A stretch of 43,279 bases of DNA from Methanocalculus natronophilus (GTDB lineage Archaea; Halobacteriota; Methanomicrobia; Methanomicrobiales; Methanocorpusculaceae): positions 1-43,279 of the forward strand of contig NZ_JBCEXH010000011.1 of NCBI RefSeq assembly GCF_038751955.1, given 5' to 3'. Within the stretch, counting starts at the first letter, position 1. Each line of letters begins with the position of its first letter. Below, in pieces: positions 1 to 8,663 of this stretch. The notes under the pieces are model-generated. The model did no database searches and was not told where the DNA came from. It saw nothing but the letters and a program-made list of their open reading frames with translations. The position numbers were made by a program, and so were the translations under genes.

Positions 1-671
1 CCGGAAACCTCCGGGATATCATCACCGCGTTGCAGGACAATACTATACGCACGCCCGGGATATATAGGTTGTTGAAGCACCGGATACATCCCCGAAAAAC
101 CCTCCAAATCATATGGACATCATATGGATTCTTCGAGGGTTTTCTCCTGGTGGATGAGGGGAATGTATCCTTCTGTGGTCAAAAACCATACTGCAGCATG
201 CTGCACACCCGGTCTCTGTGGGAATTGTAAAACCCTGCATCGCCTCATATAAGCGGCTGCTATGGGTTTTTTGGTGGAAAATGCGGCAAATTTACCGCCC
301 TTTTCCTCCAGGGCAATCCCTTGCGACTCTAATAGATTATCACACCTCTCTAATAAATTCTTCTTTTTGATCAGCTCCGGCATGCAGATATCTCTCGTGC
401 CGCGCCTTATTTCAGGGTTTCATGCAGGCCATATCATGGTGGCGCTCCCATTGATAGCGCCCCCTCTGCCATGACGCGCAGGCTGGTACTCAAACAGATG
501 CCAGGTATGCTGAATCTCACCTGGATGAGTGCCAGATACAAAAAGAGAACAGGACTGCAACCATCATCCATCACCCATCATCCGGAAGAAGAATCATACA
601 TTATTTCGTGCAGGAGCATTCTATGCATGTGCAGGTGACAGTATAGAAACTGAGGTTTGGGGGTATGCCTG
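1..671. other. Leading region without a convincing gene
   Basis: No gene here has good support. The extreme left end carries a small hairpin (CCGGA, 4-nt loop, TCCGG, bases 1-14). A TATA-like stretch lies near 58-66, and a short sequence containing ATCATATGG is repeated around 107-126. The only open frame with protein-like composition is on the minus strand at 120-383 and is listed separately. Confidence 0.5.
120..383 (-). CDS. Doubtful small hypothetical protein (87 aa or about 100 aa)
   Basis: I do not recognise this product. The frame reads as a hydrophilic protein beginning MPELIKKKNLLERCDNLLES. The plausible peptide NPEIRRGTRDIC continues upstream in the same frame, then meets a TGA. 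An ATG at 423-421 would join this frame if the AAA just after it were AA, so the N-terminus may be broken by a one-base change, or the frame may simply be accidental. No Shine-Dalgarno sequence is seen. It could be a degraded gene remnant or a chance ORF. Confidence 0.25.
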   Translation of the reverse strand: MPELIKKKNLLERCDNLLESQGIALEEKGGKFAAFSTKKPIAAAYMRRCRVLQFPQRPGVQHAAVWFLTTEGYIPLIHQEKTLEESI

Positions 672-1157
672 GTGAATAATGAAAAAGAGAGAGAGCAAGA
701 GAGAGGACAGAAGGGGCGCTTCCAGCAGATATCTCTCTGTATCGTCCAGGAGTGGGATCCGGATGAGATCATTTCCCTCTATCAGGAAGGCGGCTGGTGG
801 GACGACTCCTGGGATCGGTCAAAGATACCGGCAATGATCCGGGGAAGCCACCGGTTTATTGTTGCCGTGGATGAAATCACCGGTTCGGCTGTTGGAATGG
901 GCAGGACAATATCTGATGGTGTATCTGATGCATACATCCAGGATGTGGTGGTCCGGAAAGAGTACAGGCGGTGCTATATCGGGGTGCAGATTATCCGGCT
1001 TCTGACCAGAATCTGCGAGGAGGAGGGGATACTATGGATAGGTCTCATATCTGAGCCTGGAACCCTGCATTTTTACAAAAAGATAGGCTTCCAACCGATG
1101 GAGCAATATATACCAATGATCTACAAGAAAGAGGACGACAATGCTCTCTCTCAATGA
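672..1157 (+). CDS. GNAT-family N-acetyltransferase
   Basis: A probable cytoplasmic acyl-CoA-dependent acetyltransferase of about 161 residues; the substrate cannot be told. The C-terminal half has the GNAT core: beta-4 IQDVVV, then the pyrophosphate-binding turn in EYRRCYIGVQII, and the late motif LHFYKKIGFQPM. The usual R/Q-x-x-G-x-G/A turn appears as R-R-C-Y-I-G, so the first glycine is replaced by tyrosine, which may weaken acetyl-CoA binding. I chose GTG 672 because the preceding GGGGG at 658-662 can act as a ribosome binding site; a TTG at 657 is also in frame. The gene overlaps the DUF2156 gene by 17 bases, so the two are probably co-translated. Confidence 0.75.
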   Translation: MNNEKEREQERGQKGRFQQISLCIVQEWDPDEIISLYQEGGWWDDSWDRSKIPAMIRGSHRFIVAVDEITGSAVGMGRTISDGVSDAYIQDVVVRKEYRRCYIGVQIIRLLTRICEEEGILWIGLISEPGTLHFYKKIGFQPMEQYIPMIYKKEDDNALSQ

Positions 1158-2061
1158 CTTCCAACCGGTTTCACCTGAAAACAAGGATCTCATTGAACAG
1201 TACCTGAGATCATATCCCCAGGAGCATAGCGATAATACCATCATAAACATGCTCTGCTGGAACCACTATGCGCATTACCACTATGCTATTGCAGATGATG
1301 CGCTTGTCATTATGACCATAGTGGGGGGTGAGCGGACATTCAGGCTTCCAATTGGAGAGCAGAACGACTCGCTTCTCAGAAATCTCATAGCTCTCGCCGC
1401 AAAAGAGGGCGGGTCCATCCCGCTTCAGATACTTGATTCGGCAGGGTATGCGTGGCTCTTGCGCCTGTATCCGCACCTCCCGGTCATTGACGATCGGGAT
1501 TTTGCAGATTATGTCTACCTTGCCTCGGATCTTGCCGATCTCAAGGGAAGGCAGTACCTGACGATCCGGGGAGAGATCAACAGGTTCAGGCGCTTACGGG
1601 ACTATACAGTAGCTGAGATGTCAGGAGAATCAATGGATGAGATCCGCGAATTCCTGGAGAAATGGTGTGAGTGGAAGCATTGTGACGAGACGCCCATACT
1701 TGCTTATGAACGGGATGCTGTCTTTTATGCGATCGATCACTTCTCCCTGATCAATGCCTCCGGCATGGTCGTCAAAACCGAGGAGGGGATCGGGGCAATA
1801 GCAATCTATGGGGAACTCAATCCGGAGACGCTTGTCATCCATTTTGAGAAAGGCCTTCCCGGTTTTGAAGGCATCTACAAGGTGATCAATATGGAGACTG
1901 CAGCTGCCTGCCAATCGCGCTATACGTATATCAACAGGGAGTCTGATATGGGGGTGCCCGGTCTGCGTGAGGCAAAAACCCGGTACCATCCGCATCATAT
2001 GGCGCCTGTCCGGTATGTACGGAAACAGGATCTGGATGATCTGGTTTTGAAAGGATTGTGA
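1141..2061 (+). CDS. DUF2156 / phosphatidylglycerol lysyltransferase C-terminal-like protein
   Basis: A 306-residue soluble protein of the DUF2156 type, related to the catalytic GNAT-fold half of MprF, which in bacteria moves an aminoacyl group from tRNA to a membrane lipid. The family signature is the C-terminal stretch YTYINRESDMGVPGLREAK (about residues 258-276), preceded by the GNAT-like segment ETLVIHFEKGLPGFEGIYKV. No transmembrane flippase domain is present, so it is the stand-alone form common in anaerobes, whose substrate is unknown. The start ATG lies inside the upstream acetyltransferase gene, with GAGG at 1131-1134 six bases ahead. Its pairing with another GNAT-fold enzyme suggests linked acyl-transfer steps, but that is inference. 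Confidence 0.8.
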   Translation: MLSLNDFQPVSPENKDLIEQYLRSYPQEHSDNTIINMLCWNHYAHYHYAIADDALVIMTIVGGERTFRLPIGEQNDSLLRNLIALAAKEGGSIPLQILDSAGYAWLLRLYPHLPVIDDRDFADYVYLASDLADLKGRQYLTIRGEINRFRRLRDYTVAEMSGESMDEIREFLEKWCEWKHCDETPILAYERDAVFYAIDHFSLINASGMVVKTEEGIGAIAIYGELNPETLVIHFEKGLPGFEGIYKVINMETAAACQSRYTYINRESDMGVPGLREAKTRYHPHHMAPVRYVRKQDLDDLVLKGL

Positions 2062-2125
2062 TGATACACAACGGATACAATCATTTTCCTCCGTCTGTTT
2101 CCGTTCCATCTCCTTCCAATCCAAA

Positions 2126-2140
2126 CTCTCTCTCTCTCTC
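2126..2140. repeat. Short CT dinucleotide tract
   Basis: Seven CT units lie in the convergent gap between the DUF2156 gene and the minus-strand gene ending at 2202. The tract is short; a much longer one lies at 20859-20890. Confidence 0.8.
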
Positions 2141-2201
2141 CTGTTCCTTCCTCTGCAGCTCCCTTTCTCCTGCGTCTCCTGACGTATCTGCTTATCCCGA
2201 C

Positions 2202-3326
2202 TTATCTGCATATCCCAAGGATTGAATGCATCGACTCAGCTGAAATGGATGGCTTTGCAGATTCGAGCCAGAGGTAAAATCCAACCCTGCCCGGAGTTAT
2301 ACGCTCATACTTGAACCCTCCCGACTTCTCAGGCACCATCTTATAGTAGACCCGCTTCTTCCTCGGCTTGAGATAAATAACCGGCGAGATTTCGGGGAGA
2401 TCCATTGCAAGGACGGCTTTTGAGTAATCTCTGGCAAGATCGTGATACCCGAGGATGTCGCTTTTCACCCTGAGACCATATCTTGAGATCAACTCCTTCT
2501 GGGCTCCCTCGTGGAGTGCACCGAAGATGACCTTTTTGACGAGTGGCGAAACCTGGGGATCTGATCGTATCTCGTTTTGTGACGCACCTTTGTTTGCTGC
2601 AATGAGGAGGCGGGCAAGGGTTGAATCATGAAACTGCTTGTAATCAAATGGGCGGGTGCGGAGTGAGAGGGCGCTGATCAGCTTTGGATTATTTACTGCC
2701 GCCCTCGGAAGTGAAGCCAGGCGGAGCGGACGGAGCGAGGATTTGAGCTCTTCGCAGGAGAATGTTCCGACATAGGCATTCTCATCCTGTTTACAGAGCC
2801 GCCTGACAACCTGGGTGTTTTTGATGTCGACTGCTGAAAAGAGTGCAAAATCAACAGTCTCCTGCCTGAAAAGGTATCCGAAGAGTTTCTTTTTATACTG
2901 AATCTCAGCTTCCAGATCTTTTAGATCAGCCGGGGAGGTGACAATCTCTGCAAATGAAATTTTATTGTTTTTATCTATGAGCAGGAGATCAACCTCTGCC
3001 AGATCCTGCCCATTCCCTCTCACCCGGATATCTCCTTTCTCGGCATAATAAATACCATTCTGGCCGAGAGCTATCCGGATGGGGCGTCTGGGTGCATCAG
3101 CACCTTTCTTGACTATCTTTTTCAATGCGGGAGTTGAGGACGCTGTCTCAAGAAGCAGCTCATAGATGAGAGCCTCATACCAGTACCCCTCGACGGTTCG
3201 CATCTCCATGATATCATCTGAGAAGAGTTTGATGTTATCACCCTTCTTCAGGTGACGCAGCGCCCTGATCGCAAGTGCCCTGTTTGGTTCAAACGAAGCA
3301 CAATTTGTTCTCAACCAGTCTAACAC
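2202..3326 (-). CDS. Hypothetical protein with a degenerate PD-(D/E)XK nuclease-like domain
   Basis: A 374-residue soluble protein. I recognise no named family. The middle resembles a restriction-endonuclease-like fold. Helix one carries GYWYEALIYELL (residues 47-58, E51). The strand-turn-strand AEVDLLLID has E111 and D113, followed by KISFAEIV with E127. In active PD-(D/E)XK enzymes the last motif is E-x-K; here it is E-I-V129, so the catalytic lysine is missing or has moved. The C-terminal half (about 220-374) is basic with no motif I can name. The start is GTG 3326, with an AGGAGGGAG-type ribosome binding site 8 bases ahead and a TATA-like GTATTTATC on the minus strand near 3367-3377. Function unknown; a DNA- or RNA-binding role is possible. 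Confidence 0.65.
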   Translation of the reverse strand: MLDWLRTNCASFEPNRALAIRALRHLKKGDNIKLFSDDIMEMRTVEGYWYEALIYELLLETASSTPALKKIVKKGADAPRRPIRIALGQNGIYYAEKGDIRVRGNGQDLAEVDLLLIDKNNKISFAEIVTSPADLKDLEAEIQYKKKLFGYLFRQETVDFALFSAVDIKNTQVVRRLCKQDENAYVGTFSCEELKSSLRPLRLASLPRAAVNNPKLISALSLRTRPFDYKQFHDSTLARLLIAANKGASQNEIRSDPQVSPLVKKVIFGALHEGAQKELISRYGLRVKSDILGYHDLARDYSKAVLAMDLPEISPVIYLKPRKKRVYYKMVPEKSGGFKYERITPGRVGFYLWLESAKPSISAESMHSILGICR

Positions 3327-3652
3327 TGCCTCTCTCCCTCCTTTCTGGATTGGATCAATCCCGGGGGATAAATACGCCTCCTGTGCGCACCTGCCGGTAA
3401 TACACCCGGAAACTCCGGTTTACGGGTACGAGTACCCTCTTTGTGCTCCCGGATTCTCCGGGGTAGCAGACAATTTGCTATCATATCTTCTGCCTGTTTA
3501 TGGTTTAGTGGGCCCTGTTGCAGCACCTGATCCCGGCTGCGTCTGATCCGGTGTTTGCCAAAACCCCTTGTCACGTTTTCGTATCTGATTCACGCCTGTT
3601 TTTTTTCCCTTCCAGGCTATCCGGCTTCATTAAGGCTTTTCTCTTCACCATC
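3327..3652. other. Gene-free interval with a cluster of three perfect hairpins
   Basis: No convincing gene lies here; the minus ORF inside is arginine-rich and looks accidental. Three perfect stem-loops follow one another: CCGGA/TCCGG (3406-3418, 3-nt loop), GGGTAC/GTACCC (3424-3437, 2-nt loop) and CCCGGA/TCCGGG (3448-3462, 3-nt loop). They lie upstream of the probable promoter of the minus gene at 3326 and downstream of trm-G10, so they may be processing or termination structures or a small RNA. Confidence 0.5.
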
Positions 3653-4606
3653 TTATCCCAGAACGACGATCGATCGGGTCAGGCTTTTGTGGACACGCTG
3701 GGAGAATGAGTGAACTATCTCGAAAAATTCCTCTGCTATCGGAGAAATAGTTCTGTGGGTGACGAGCACCGCCCTCCTCCCGGGTTTGAGTATCCGCCGT
3801 ATCTCTCTGAGTGATTCCGCATAAAGCCGGTCAAGGCTTGCCGCTTTGATTGAGGTTGACTGGCCATAGGGGAGATCCGCTGCAACCGCATCAACTGATC
3901 CATCTGCGAGAGGGAGTTGACAGGTATCTGCACGGAGACAGGCGACATGGGGCAGGTTTTCCCGGGTGCCATCAATCATCGCGGGATCAATATCAGATCC
4001 CACAACGCGTGCTCCAACCAGCTGACCTTCAAGGAGTATGCCTCCTGTCCCGCAGAAGGGATCATACAGAATCTCTTTCGGCTGTACGTGGGTGAGATTT
4101 ACCATTGCACGTGCCATGAGGGGCATCATCACTCCCGGATGGAAGAACTTCCGCCGCATTGGATTCCGGTATGCATAGGATCCCCGGTTGATATGGTGAA
4201 TGACCCTGCCAAGGTAGCAGGTATCATTTGAAAATATAGCCCTGAATTCTTCACCTGGTGCTTTCAGCGATACATCGCCGTTGATATAATCTCCCATTAT
4301 CCGTTCGATGACTGGTCGGGATTCCGGTAGTATCGCAGGATGAATTCTTTTAATCCGGCATGCAAAGGGCTTCTCTGCAGTCAGGGAGAGGTCGCGGAGA
4401 AGGCTGGTTATCTCGTCCATCTCTGCCGGGCAGGACCCGAGGTACTCCATAACAACATGCGTCTGTGCAAGCCTGATAGTATCTCCGGGAACCTGGCAGT
4501 CTGCAATGGCAACCTGTGGAGCCGTTGCACAAACCCTGCCGACACACCCGATCTCAGCAGCCGGGAGATCCGGGTGTTCGCCGGAGAGCTCAAAGAGCAG
4601 TTTCAT
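3653..4606 (-). CDS. tRNA (guanine(10)-N2)-dimethyltransferase
   Basis: An archaeal Trm-G10/Trm11-type enzyme of 317 residues that uses SAM to methylate the exocyclic amine of G10 in tRNA. The N-terminal half is the THUMP-type RNA-binding region (about 50-150). The C-terminal half is a Rossmann methyltransferase. Visible motifs are HPGVMMPLMARAMVNL, the SAM loop DPFCGTGGILLE, the acidic VGSDIDPAMI that binds the SAM ribose, and the catalytic ADLPYGQST (D-x-P-Y type), which is diagnostic for N2-guanine methylation. No clear Shine-Dalgarno precedes ATG 4606, so it may be leaderless. It lies alone on the minus strand downstream of the dnaK operon, with a 197-base gap. Confidence 0.9.
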   Translation of the reverse strand: MKLLFELSGEHPDLPAAEIGCVGRVCATAPQVAIADCQVPGDTIRLAQTHVVMEYLGSCPAEMDEITSLLRDLSLTAEKPFACRIKRIHPAILPESRPVIERIMGDYINGDVSLKAPGEEFRAIFSNDTCYLGRVIHHINRGSYAYRNPMRRKFFHPGVMMPLMARAMVNLTHVQPKEILYDPFCGTGGILLEGQLVGARVVGSDIDPAMIDGTRENLPHVACLRADTCQLPLADGSVDAVAADLPYGQSTSIKAASLDRLYAESLREIRRILKPGRRAVLVTHRTISPIAEEFFEIVHSFSQRVHKSLTRSIVVLG

Positions 4607-4747
4607 CCATATATCTGTTGGTTATGGCAGAAGAAATACCTGTGCAATGGATTCACCAGCTTTGTTCTGCAAAAACCACCCTGCCGGGATGGGGAGATGT
4701 CATTATGCATTCTTGCATGGAGTAGTACGGGAATCGTATATTCTGGC

Positions 4748-4760
4748 AAAATAAAAAAGA
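4748..4760 (-). terminator. T-rich terminator of the grpE-dnaK-dnaJ operon
   Basis: On the minus strand a T-rich run (TTTTTTATTTT) begins about 45 bases after the dnaJ stop. Oligo-T runs are the usual archaeal intrinsic termination signal, and this is the only one before the next minus gene. Confidence 0.5.
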
Positions 4761-4803
4761 AGGTGATATCTTGCCTGGTATTGCTTGGGAAAGAAAGCGG
4801 CGT

Positions 4804-5937
4804 TTACCTGCCCATCACTTTTTCAAAGAAACCTTTCTTCCCGGTTGAAGCTTCAGCCCCGGATCCGTCTCTCTCTTCAAGCTCACGGATCTTCTCATAC
4901 AGCTCCATGACCTCAGAACCTGGATCCTTTGGAGTGACGATGATGACCCGTACCAACAGATCGCCCGGACGACCCCGGCGACGTATTCCTTCACCTGGAA
5001 TCCTGAGTGCTGTACCATACTGGATGCCTGGTGGGATTTTCAGGTTGACTCTGCGGTTATCAATCGTCTCGATCTCAACTTCTGATCCGAGAACCGCCTG
5101 TGCAGGTGATATCCTAACACCGGTCTCGAGCGTATCTCCTTTTCGATCGAACCGCGTATCGGACTCGACCATCACCTCGATATAGAGATCTCCGGTTGCG
5201 GCACCATAGTCTCCTGCCTCACCATATCCTTCCATACGGAGCCTCATCCCGGACTCGACACCGGCGGGGATGTGAATGGTGACTGTCCTCTGTACCTGGG
5301 TGTGTCCGCTGCCATTACAGGAGGTGCATGGCTGCTCGGGGATCCTGCCTTTTCCATTACATTCGGTACAGGTCGTCATCCTGACAAACTGGCCAAAAAG
5401 CGACTGGCTGACAGATCGCATCTGGCCACTCCCTCCACACCTGGAACAGACACTCTGGCGTTTGTTGGCGCTGCCTGTTCCATCACAGGAGGGGCATGCC
5501 TCTGCATGCATCACCTTGATGTCCCGGTCTGTGCCAAATACGGCATCACGAAGTGAGACAGAGATCCTCATCAGCAGATCTGCCCCACGCTGTGGGCCTG
5601 ACCGGGATCCGCGTCCACCAAAGAATGTATCGAATATATCTCCAAAACCGGCAAAATCTGAAGAGAATCCGTATCCTCCGCTGCCAGAACCGCTGTAGCT
5701 TCCTTTTGAGGCATTCGTATATGCCTCATGGCCGAGCTGATCATACTGCCTGCGTTTATCTGCATCGGAGAGGATGCTGTATGCTTCATTGATCTTTTTG
5801 AAGCGTTCCTCAGCACCCTCGTCCTTGCAGACATCAGGATGATACTTCCGGGCAAGGTTGCGGTATGCTCTCTTTATCTCCTTCTCCGGTGCATTCTTTG
5901 GAACGCCGAGGATCTCATAGTAGCTCTCCGCAACCAT
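4804..5937 (-). CDS. dnaJ: Chaperone protein DnaJ
   Basis: A full-length type I Hsp40 co-chaperone (377 aa) that delivers unfolded clients to DnaK and stimulates its ATPase. The J-domain occupies residues 5-70, with the essential HPD at 33-35. A Gly/Phe-rich linker runs over 76-110. The zinc-binding domain has four C-x2-C-x-G-x-G repeats between 148 and 211 ([32 protein letters not shown]), followed by the two client-binding beta domains. Third gene of the grpE-dnaK-dnaJ operon; its ATG lies 5 bases after the dnaK stop, implying translational coupling. The set is of bacterial type, presumably acquired by ancient transfer to mesophilic archaea. Confidence 0.97.
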   Translation of the reverse strand: MVAESYYEILGVPKNAPEKEIKRAYRNLARKYHPDVCKDEGAEERFKKINEAYSILSDADKRRQYDQLGHEAYTNASKGSYSGSGSGGYGFSSDFAGFGDIFDTFFGGRGSRSGPQRGADLLMRISVSLRDAVFGTDRDIKVMHAEACPSCDGTGSANKRQSVCSRCGGSGQMRSVSQSLFGQFVRMTTCTECNGKGRIPEQPCTSCNGSGHTQVQRTVTIHIPAGVESGMRLRMEGYGEAGDYGAATGDLYIEVMVESDTRFDRKGDTLETGVRISPAQAVLGSEVEIETIDNRRVNLKIPPGIQYGTALRIPGEGIRRRGRPGDLLVRVIIVTPKDPGSEVMELYEKIRELEERDGSGAEASTGKKGFFEKVMGR

Positions 5938-5942
5938 TCAAC

Positions 5943-7772
5943 TCACTCTTTTTTGACTTCGTAGTCTGCGTCGACGACGGTGTCGTCTTTTGCCGCTTCA
6001 CCTTCAGCCCCGGCTGCCTCCTGTGCTTCCTGGCCGGCCTTCTCGTAGATCTTTGTTGTGACTTTGAAGACAGCTTCCTGGAGAGCGTCCATCTTCTCCT
6101 TGATTGCGACAGTGTCTTCGCCTTCAAGTGCGGTCCGAAGGGCTGCTGTCGCCTCCTCGATCGCGGTCTTGTCCTCGGCATCAAGCTTGTCTTCGCTCTC
6201 TTTGATCAGTTTTTCCGCGCTGTAGACAGCCATGTCGGCATTGTTCCTGATCTCGATCTCCTCACGCTTCTTTTTGTCTTCTTCCTCATGGAGCTGGGCG
6301 TCCTGCACCATCTTCTCGATCTCATCATCTGAGAGGTCTTTCTTTCCGGTGATGGTGATGGATTGCTCGTTACCAGAACCAAGATCCTTTGCTGATACAT
6401 GGACGATGCCATTTGCATCAATATCGAATGTCACCTCGATCTGGGGAACTCCGCGTGGTGCGGGGGGGATGCCCGTGAGCTGGAACCGCCCGAGTGAGAA
6501 ATTGTCTCGTGCAAACTGCCGTTCACCCTGGACAACATGGATCTCGACACTTGTCTGCCCGTCTGCTGCGGTTGAGAAGATCTGGCTCTTCCGGGTCGGG
6601 ATGGTTGTGTTCCGCTCAATGAGGGGTGTTGCAATATTGCCGAGGGTCTCAATACCGAGCGTGAGCGGGGTCACATCCAGGAGAACAACATCCTTTGCTT
6701 CCCCTGAGAGGACTGCACCCTGGATTGCTGCTCCCAGTGCCACACATTCGTCGGGGTTGATTCCCTTATCAGGTTCTTTGCCTGTTACTTTTTTGACTGT
6801 CTCAACAACAAGCGGAACCCGTGTGGATCCGCCAACAAGCAGGACATGGTTGATATCCTTTGTCTCAAGACCTGCATCTTTCAGTGCATTCTTCACAGGG
6901 CCTACCGTTTTTTCAACCAGATCCCCAATCAGCTGCTCGAGCTTTGCACGGGTCAGATCCACGTCAAGGAACTTCGGTCCTGAGTCGGTTGTCGTGATGT
7001 AGGGGAGGTTGATATTGGTCTTCTGTAGTGACGAAAGCTCAATCTTTGCCCTCTCTGCTGCATCTTTTAAGCGCTGGAGTGCTACCGGATCTTTTCTGAG
7101 ATCGATTCCTTCCTTCTGTTTGAAGTCATCAACCAGGAAATCGATGATCCGGTCGTCAAAGTCGTCTCCACCAAGCTTGTTGATACCATTGGTTGCCAGT
7201 ACCTCAAAGACACCATCACCAAGTGTCAGGATCGAGACATCAAATGTACCTCCACCCAGATCATAGACAAGAACAGTCGATTCACCTTCCTTGTCAAGAC
7301 CATATGCAAGCGAGCTTGCGGTCGGCTCGTTGATGATCCTCATCACTTCAAGGCCTGCAATCTTGCCGGCATCCTTTGTTGCCTGGCGCTGTGCATCATT
7401 GAAGTATGCGGGGACAGTGATGACGGCTTTTGTGATTTTTTCCCCGAGATAGGACTCAGCGTCTACTTTGAGCTTCTGAAGGATCATCGCTGAGATCTCC
7501 TGTGGAGAATATTTTTTATCGCCGATTGCGACTGTCTCTTCTGTTCCAATCTTTCGCTTGATCGAGGCGATGGTTCTTGTCGGGTTTGTCACAGCCTGAC
7601 GCTTTGCAACACTTCCAACAAGGCGCTCTCCGTCTTTTGAGAATGCAACAACTGATGGCGTTGTTCGTGCACCCTCGGAGTTTGGGATCACCTTTGAGGT
7701 TCCACCTTCCATGATTGCCATGCAGGAGAACGTCGTTCCCAGATCAATGCCCAGAATCTTTTCACCACTCAT
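5943..7772 (-). CDS. dnaK: Chaperone protein DnaK (Hsp70)
   Basis: ATP-driven cytosolic Hsp70 of 609 residues. The nucleotide-binding domain starts with [16 protein letters not shown] and contains [14 protein letters not shown] and [13 protein letters not shown]. The linker [14 protein letters not shown] leads to the substrate-binding beta domain and a helical lid ending in an acidic tail (DADYEVKKE). The N-terminal domain lacks the roughly 25-residue insert of Gram-negative DnaKs, as expected for the Gram-positive/archaeal subtype. It lies 14 bases downstream of grpE and 5 bases upstream of dnaJ. Expression is probably driven from the grpE promoter and induced by heat or salt stress (family knowledge, not visible here). 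Confidence 0.98.
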   Translation of the reverse strand: MSGEKILGIDLGTTFSCMAIMEGGTSKVIPNSEGARTTPSVVAFSKDGERLVGSVAKRQAVTNPTRTIASIKRKIGTEETVAIGDKKYSPQEISAMILQKLKVDAESYLGEKITKAVITVPAYFNDAQRQATKDAGKIAGLEVMRIINEPTASSLAYGLDKEGESTVLVYDLGGGTFDVSILTLGDGVFEVLATNGINKLGGDDFDDRIIDFLVDDFKQKEGIDLRKDPVALQRLKDAAERAKIELSSLQKTNINLPYITTTDSGPKFLDVDLTRAKLEQLIGDLVEKTVGPVKNALKDAGLETKDINHVLLVGGSTRVPLVVETVKKVTGKEPDKGINPDECVALGAAIQGAVLSGEAKDVVLLDVTPLTLGIETLGNIATPLIERNTTIPTRKSQIFSTAADGQTSVEIHVVQGERQFARDNFSLGRFQLTGIPPAPRGVPQIEVTFDIDANGIVHVSAKDLGSGNEQSITITGKKDLSDDEIEKMVQDAQLHEEEDKKKREEIEIRNNADMAVYSAEKLIKESEDKLDAEDKTAIEEATAALRTALEGEDTVAIKEKMDALQEAVFKVTTKIYEKAGQEAQEAAGAEGEAAKDDTVVDADYEVKKE

Positions 7773-7786
7773 AATTCCAACTCCGT

Positions 7787-8299
7787 TTATTCATTTCCTT
7801 TTGCTACTGCCACTTTGGCGCATCTGATTACTTTGTCATGCATACAATACCCGCGCACCACTTCATCAATGATCACACCATCTTCATGGTCTGAATTGAC
7901 GTGCGCAATCGCTTCATGCTCATTTGGATCAAAGCGGGTGTGTAAGCACTCAATTGGGGTGATGCCGTTCCTCTCAAGGACTGAAAGGAAGAGCTTATGA
8001 ATCTGAACCAGTCCCTCTCTCAGATCTCTGTCATCTGCCTTGAGGGCACGTTCAAGATTGTCCAGGATCTCCAGGACATCAAGTGCGAACCGTTCATTTG
8101 CGAACCTGATAAACTGCTCCTGTTCCCGTGCCATCCGCTTTTTATAATTGTCAAAGTCAGCGGCGAGCCGGAGGAACTTCTCATTGAGTTCGTCATATTC
8201 TGCCCGGGAGATCATGTGAGAAGGATCAATTGTCTCTTCCCTCTCGATCATCTCTTCGCTCATGGCCCCTTCCTGTCGCTTTTTTTCATCATCCTCCAT
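7787..8299 (-). CDS. grpE: Nucleotide exchange factor GrpE
   Basis: GrpE (170 aa) releases ADP from DnaK. An acidic, disordered N-terminus (to about residue 33) precedes the long dimerising helix, including [20 protein letters not shown], the family hallmark. The C-terminal beta domain contains [13 protein letters not shown] and [20 protein letters not shown]. First gene of the operon. ATG 8299 has only a weak ribosome binding site; the leader is probably about 40 nt, judged from the TATA box at 8361-8373. No hrcA gene is nearby, so bacterial CIRCE control is not expected. Confidence 0.95.
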   Translation of the reverse strand: MEDDEKKRQEGAMSEEMIEREETIDPSHMISRAEYDELNEKFLRLAADFDNYKKRMAREQEQFIRFANERFALDVLEILDNLERALKADDRDLREGLVQIHKLFLSVLERNGITPIECLHTRFDPNEHEAIAHVNSDHEDGVIIDEVVRGYCMHDKVIRCAKVAVAKGNE

Positions 8300-8360
8300 A
8301 GAAGATCACATCAAATATGTTACTCACATTTTCGTGCTGCATCTAATATTGTAATGTAGT

Positions 8361-8391
8361 TCTATATATATTTGTCCCTAACCTTACGTAA
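8361..8391 (-). promoter_or_regulatory. grpE operon promoter with upstream palindrome
   Basis: On the minus strand a strong TATA box (AAATATATATAGA, 8361-8373) sits about 62-74 bases before the grpE ATG, placing the transcript start near 8340. Just upstream of it lies the perfect palindrome TTACGTAA (8384-8391), next to a CTAAC on the plus strand (8378-8382). A heat-shock regulator might bind here; this is inference. Confidence 0.6.
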
Positions 8392-8475
8392 ATATATGTC
8401 CCATCACCTCCCTCTTCATACCGGTCTTTAAAATCCAATTATGCTGGTATTTTCTTTTTTTTTGAGTAATACGGA

Positions 8476-8578
8476 TTGTTTGTGTGCAAACGACAATACC
8501 TGGCAAACACCCGGCTCTGGCGGGGCGCATGAGCACGTCGCAGAGTAGGGGAATAACCCTCAGCTTCGTCAAACGAGG
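8476..8578 (+). other. Run of four stem-loops upstream of purH
   Basis: Four hairpins follow one another: GTTTG/CAAAC (8478-8491), CTCTG(G)CG/CGCAGAG with one bulge (8515-8545), AGGG/CCCT (8547-8560) and CTTCGT/ACGAGG (8564-8578). They lie between a T-run (8452-8463) and purH. They could be the structured leader of purH, if a TATA-like element near 8427-8436 is used, or a separate small RNA. The strand is not certain. Confidence 0.4.
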
Positions 8579-8663
8579 CTTCAGCATGAATTAATTTTTC
8601 AGAGCACGCTCCCACTCCGGAATGGATGAAACTATTATTCTTGAGGATCAATCTGTGCATCAT

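Noticed and set aside
1630-2211. 193-residue minus ORF opposite the DUF2156 gene
   Set aside because: Antisense shadow, with the CT tract supplying its charged N-terminus.
3320-3574. 84-residue minus ORF in the hairpin-rich gap
   Set aside because: Arginine-rich composition typical of chance frames; it crosses the promoter and ribosome binding site of the gene at 3326.
4340-5185. 281-residue plus-strand ORF across the start of the tRNA methyltransferase gene and dnaJ
   Set aside because: It is antisense to two recognised genes and shows no motif.
6232-7002. 256-residue plus-strand ORF inside dnaK
   Set aside because: Antisense shadow of a strongly conserved dnaK; serine-rich low-complexity translation with no family resemblance.
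8439-8663. Minus-strand ORFs in the grpE-purH spacer
   Set aside because: They lie across the stem-loop run and have no ribosome binding site; structured non-coding sequence explains the region better.
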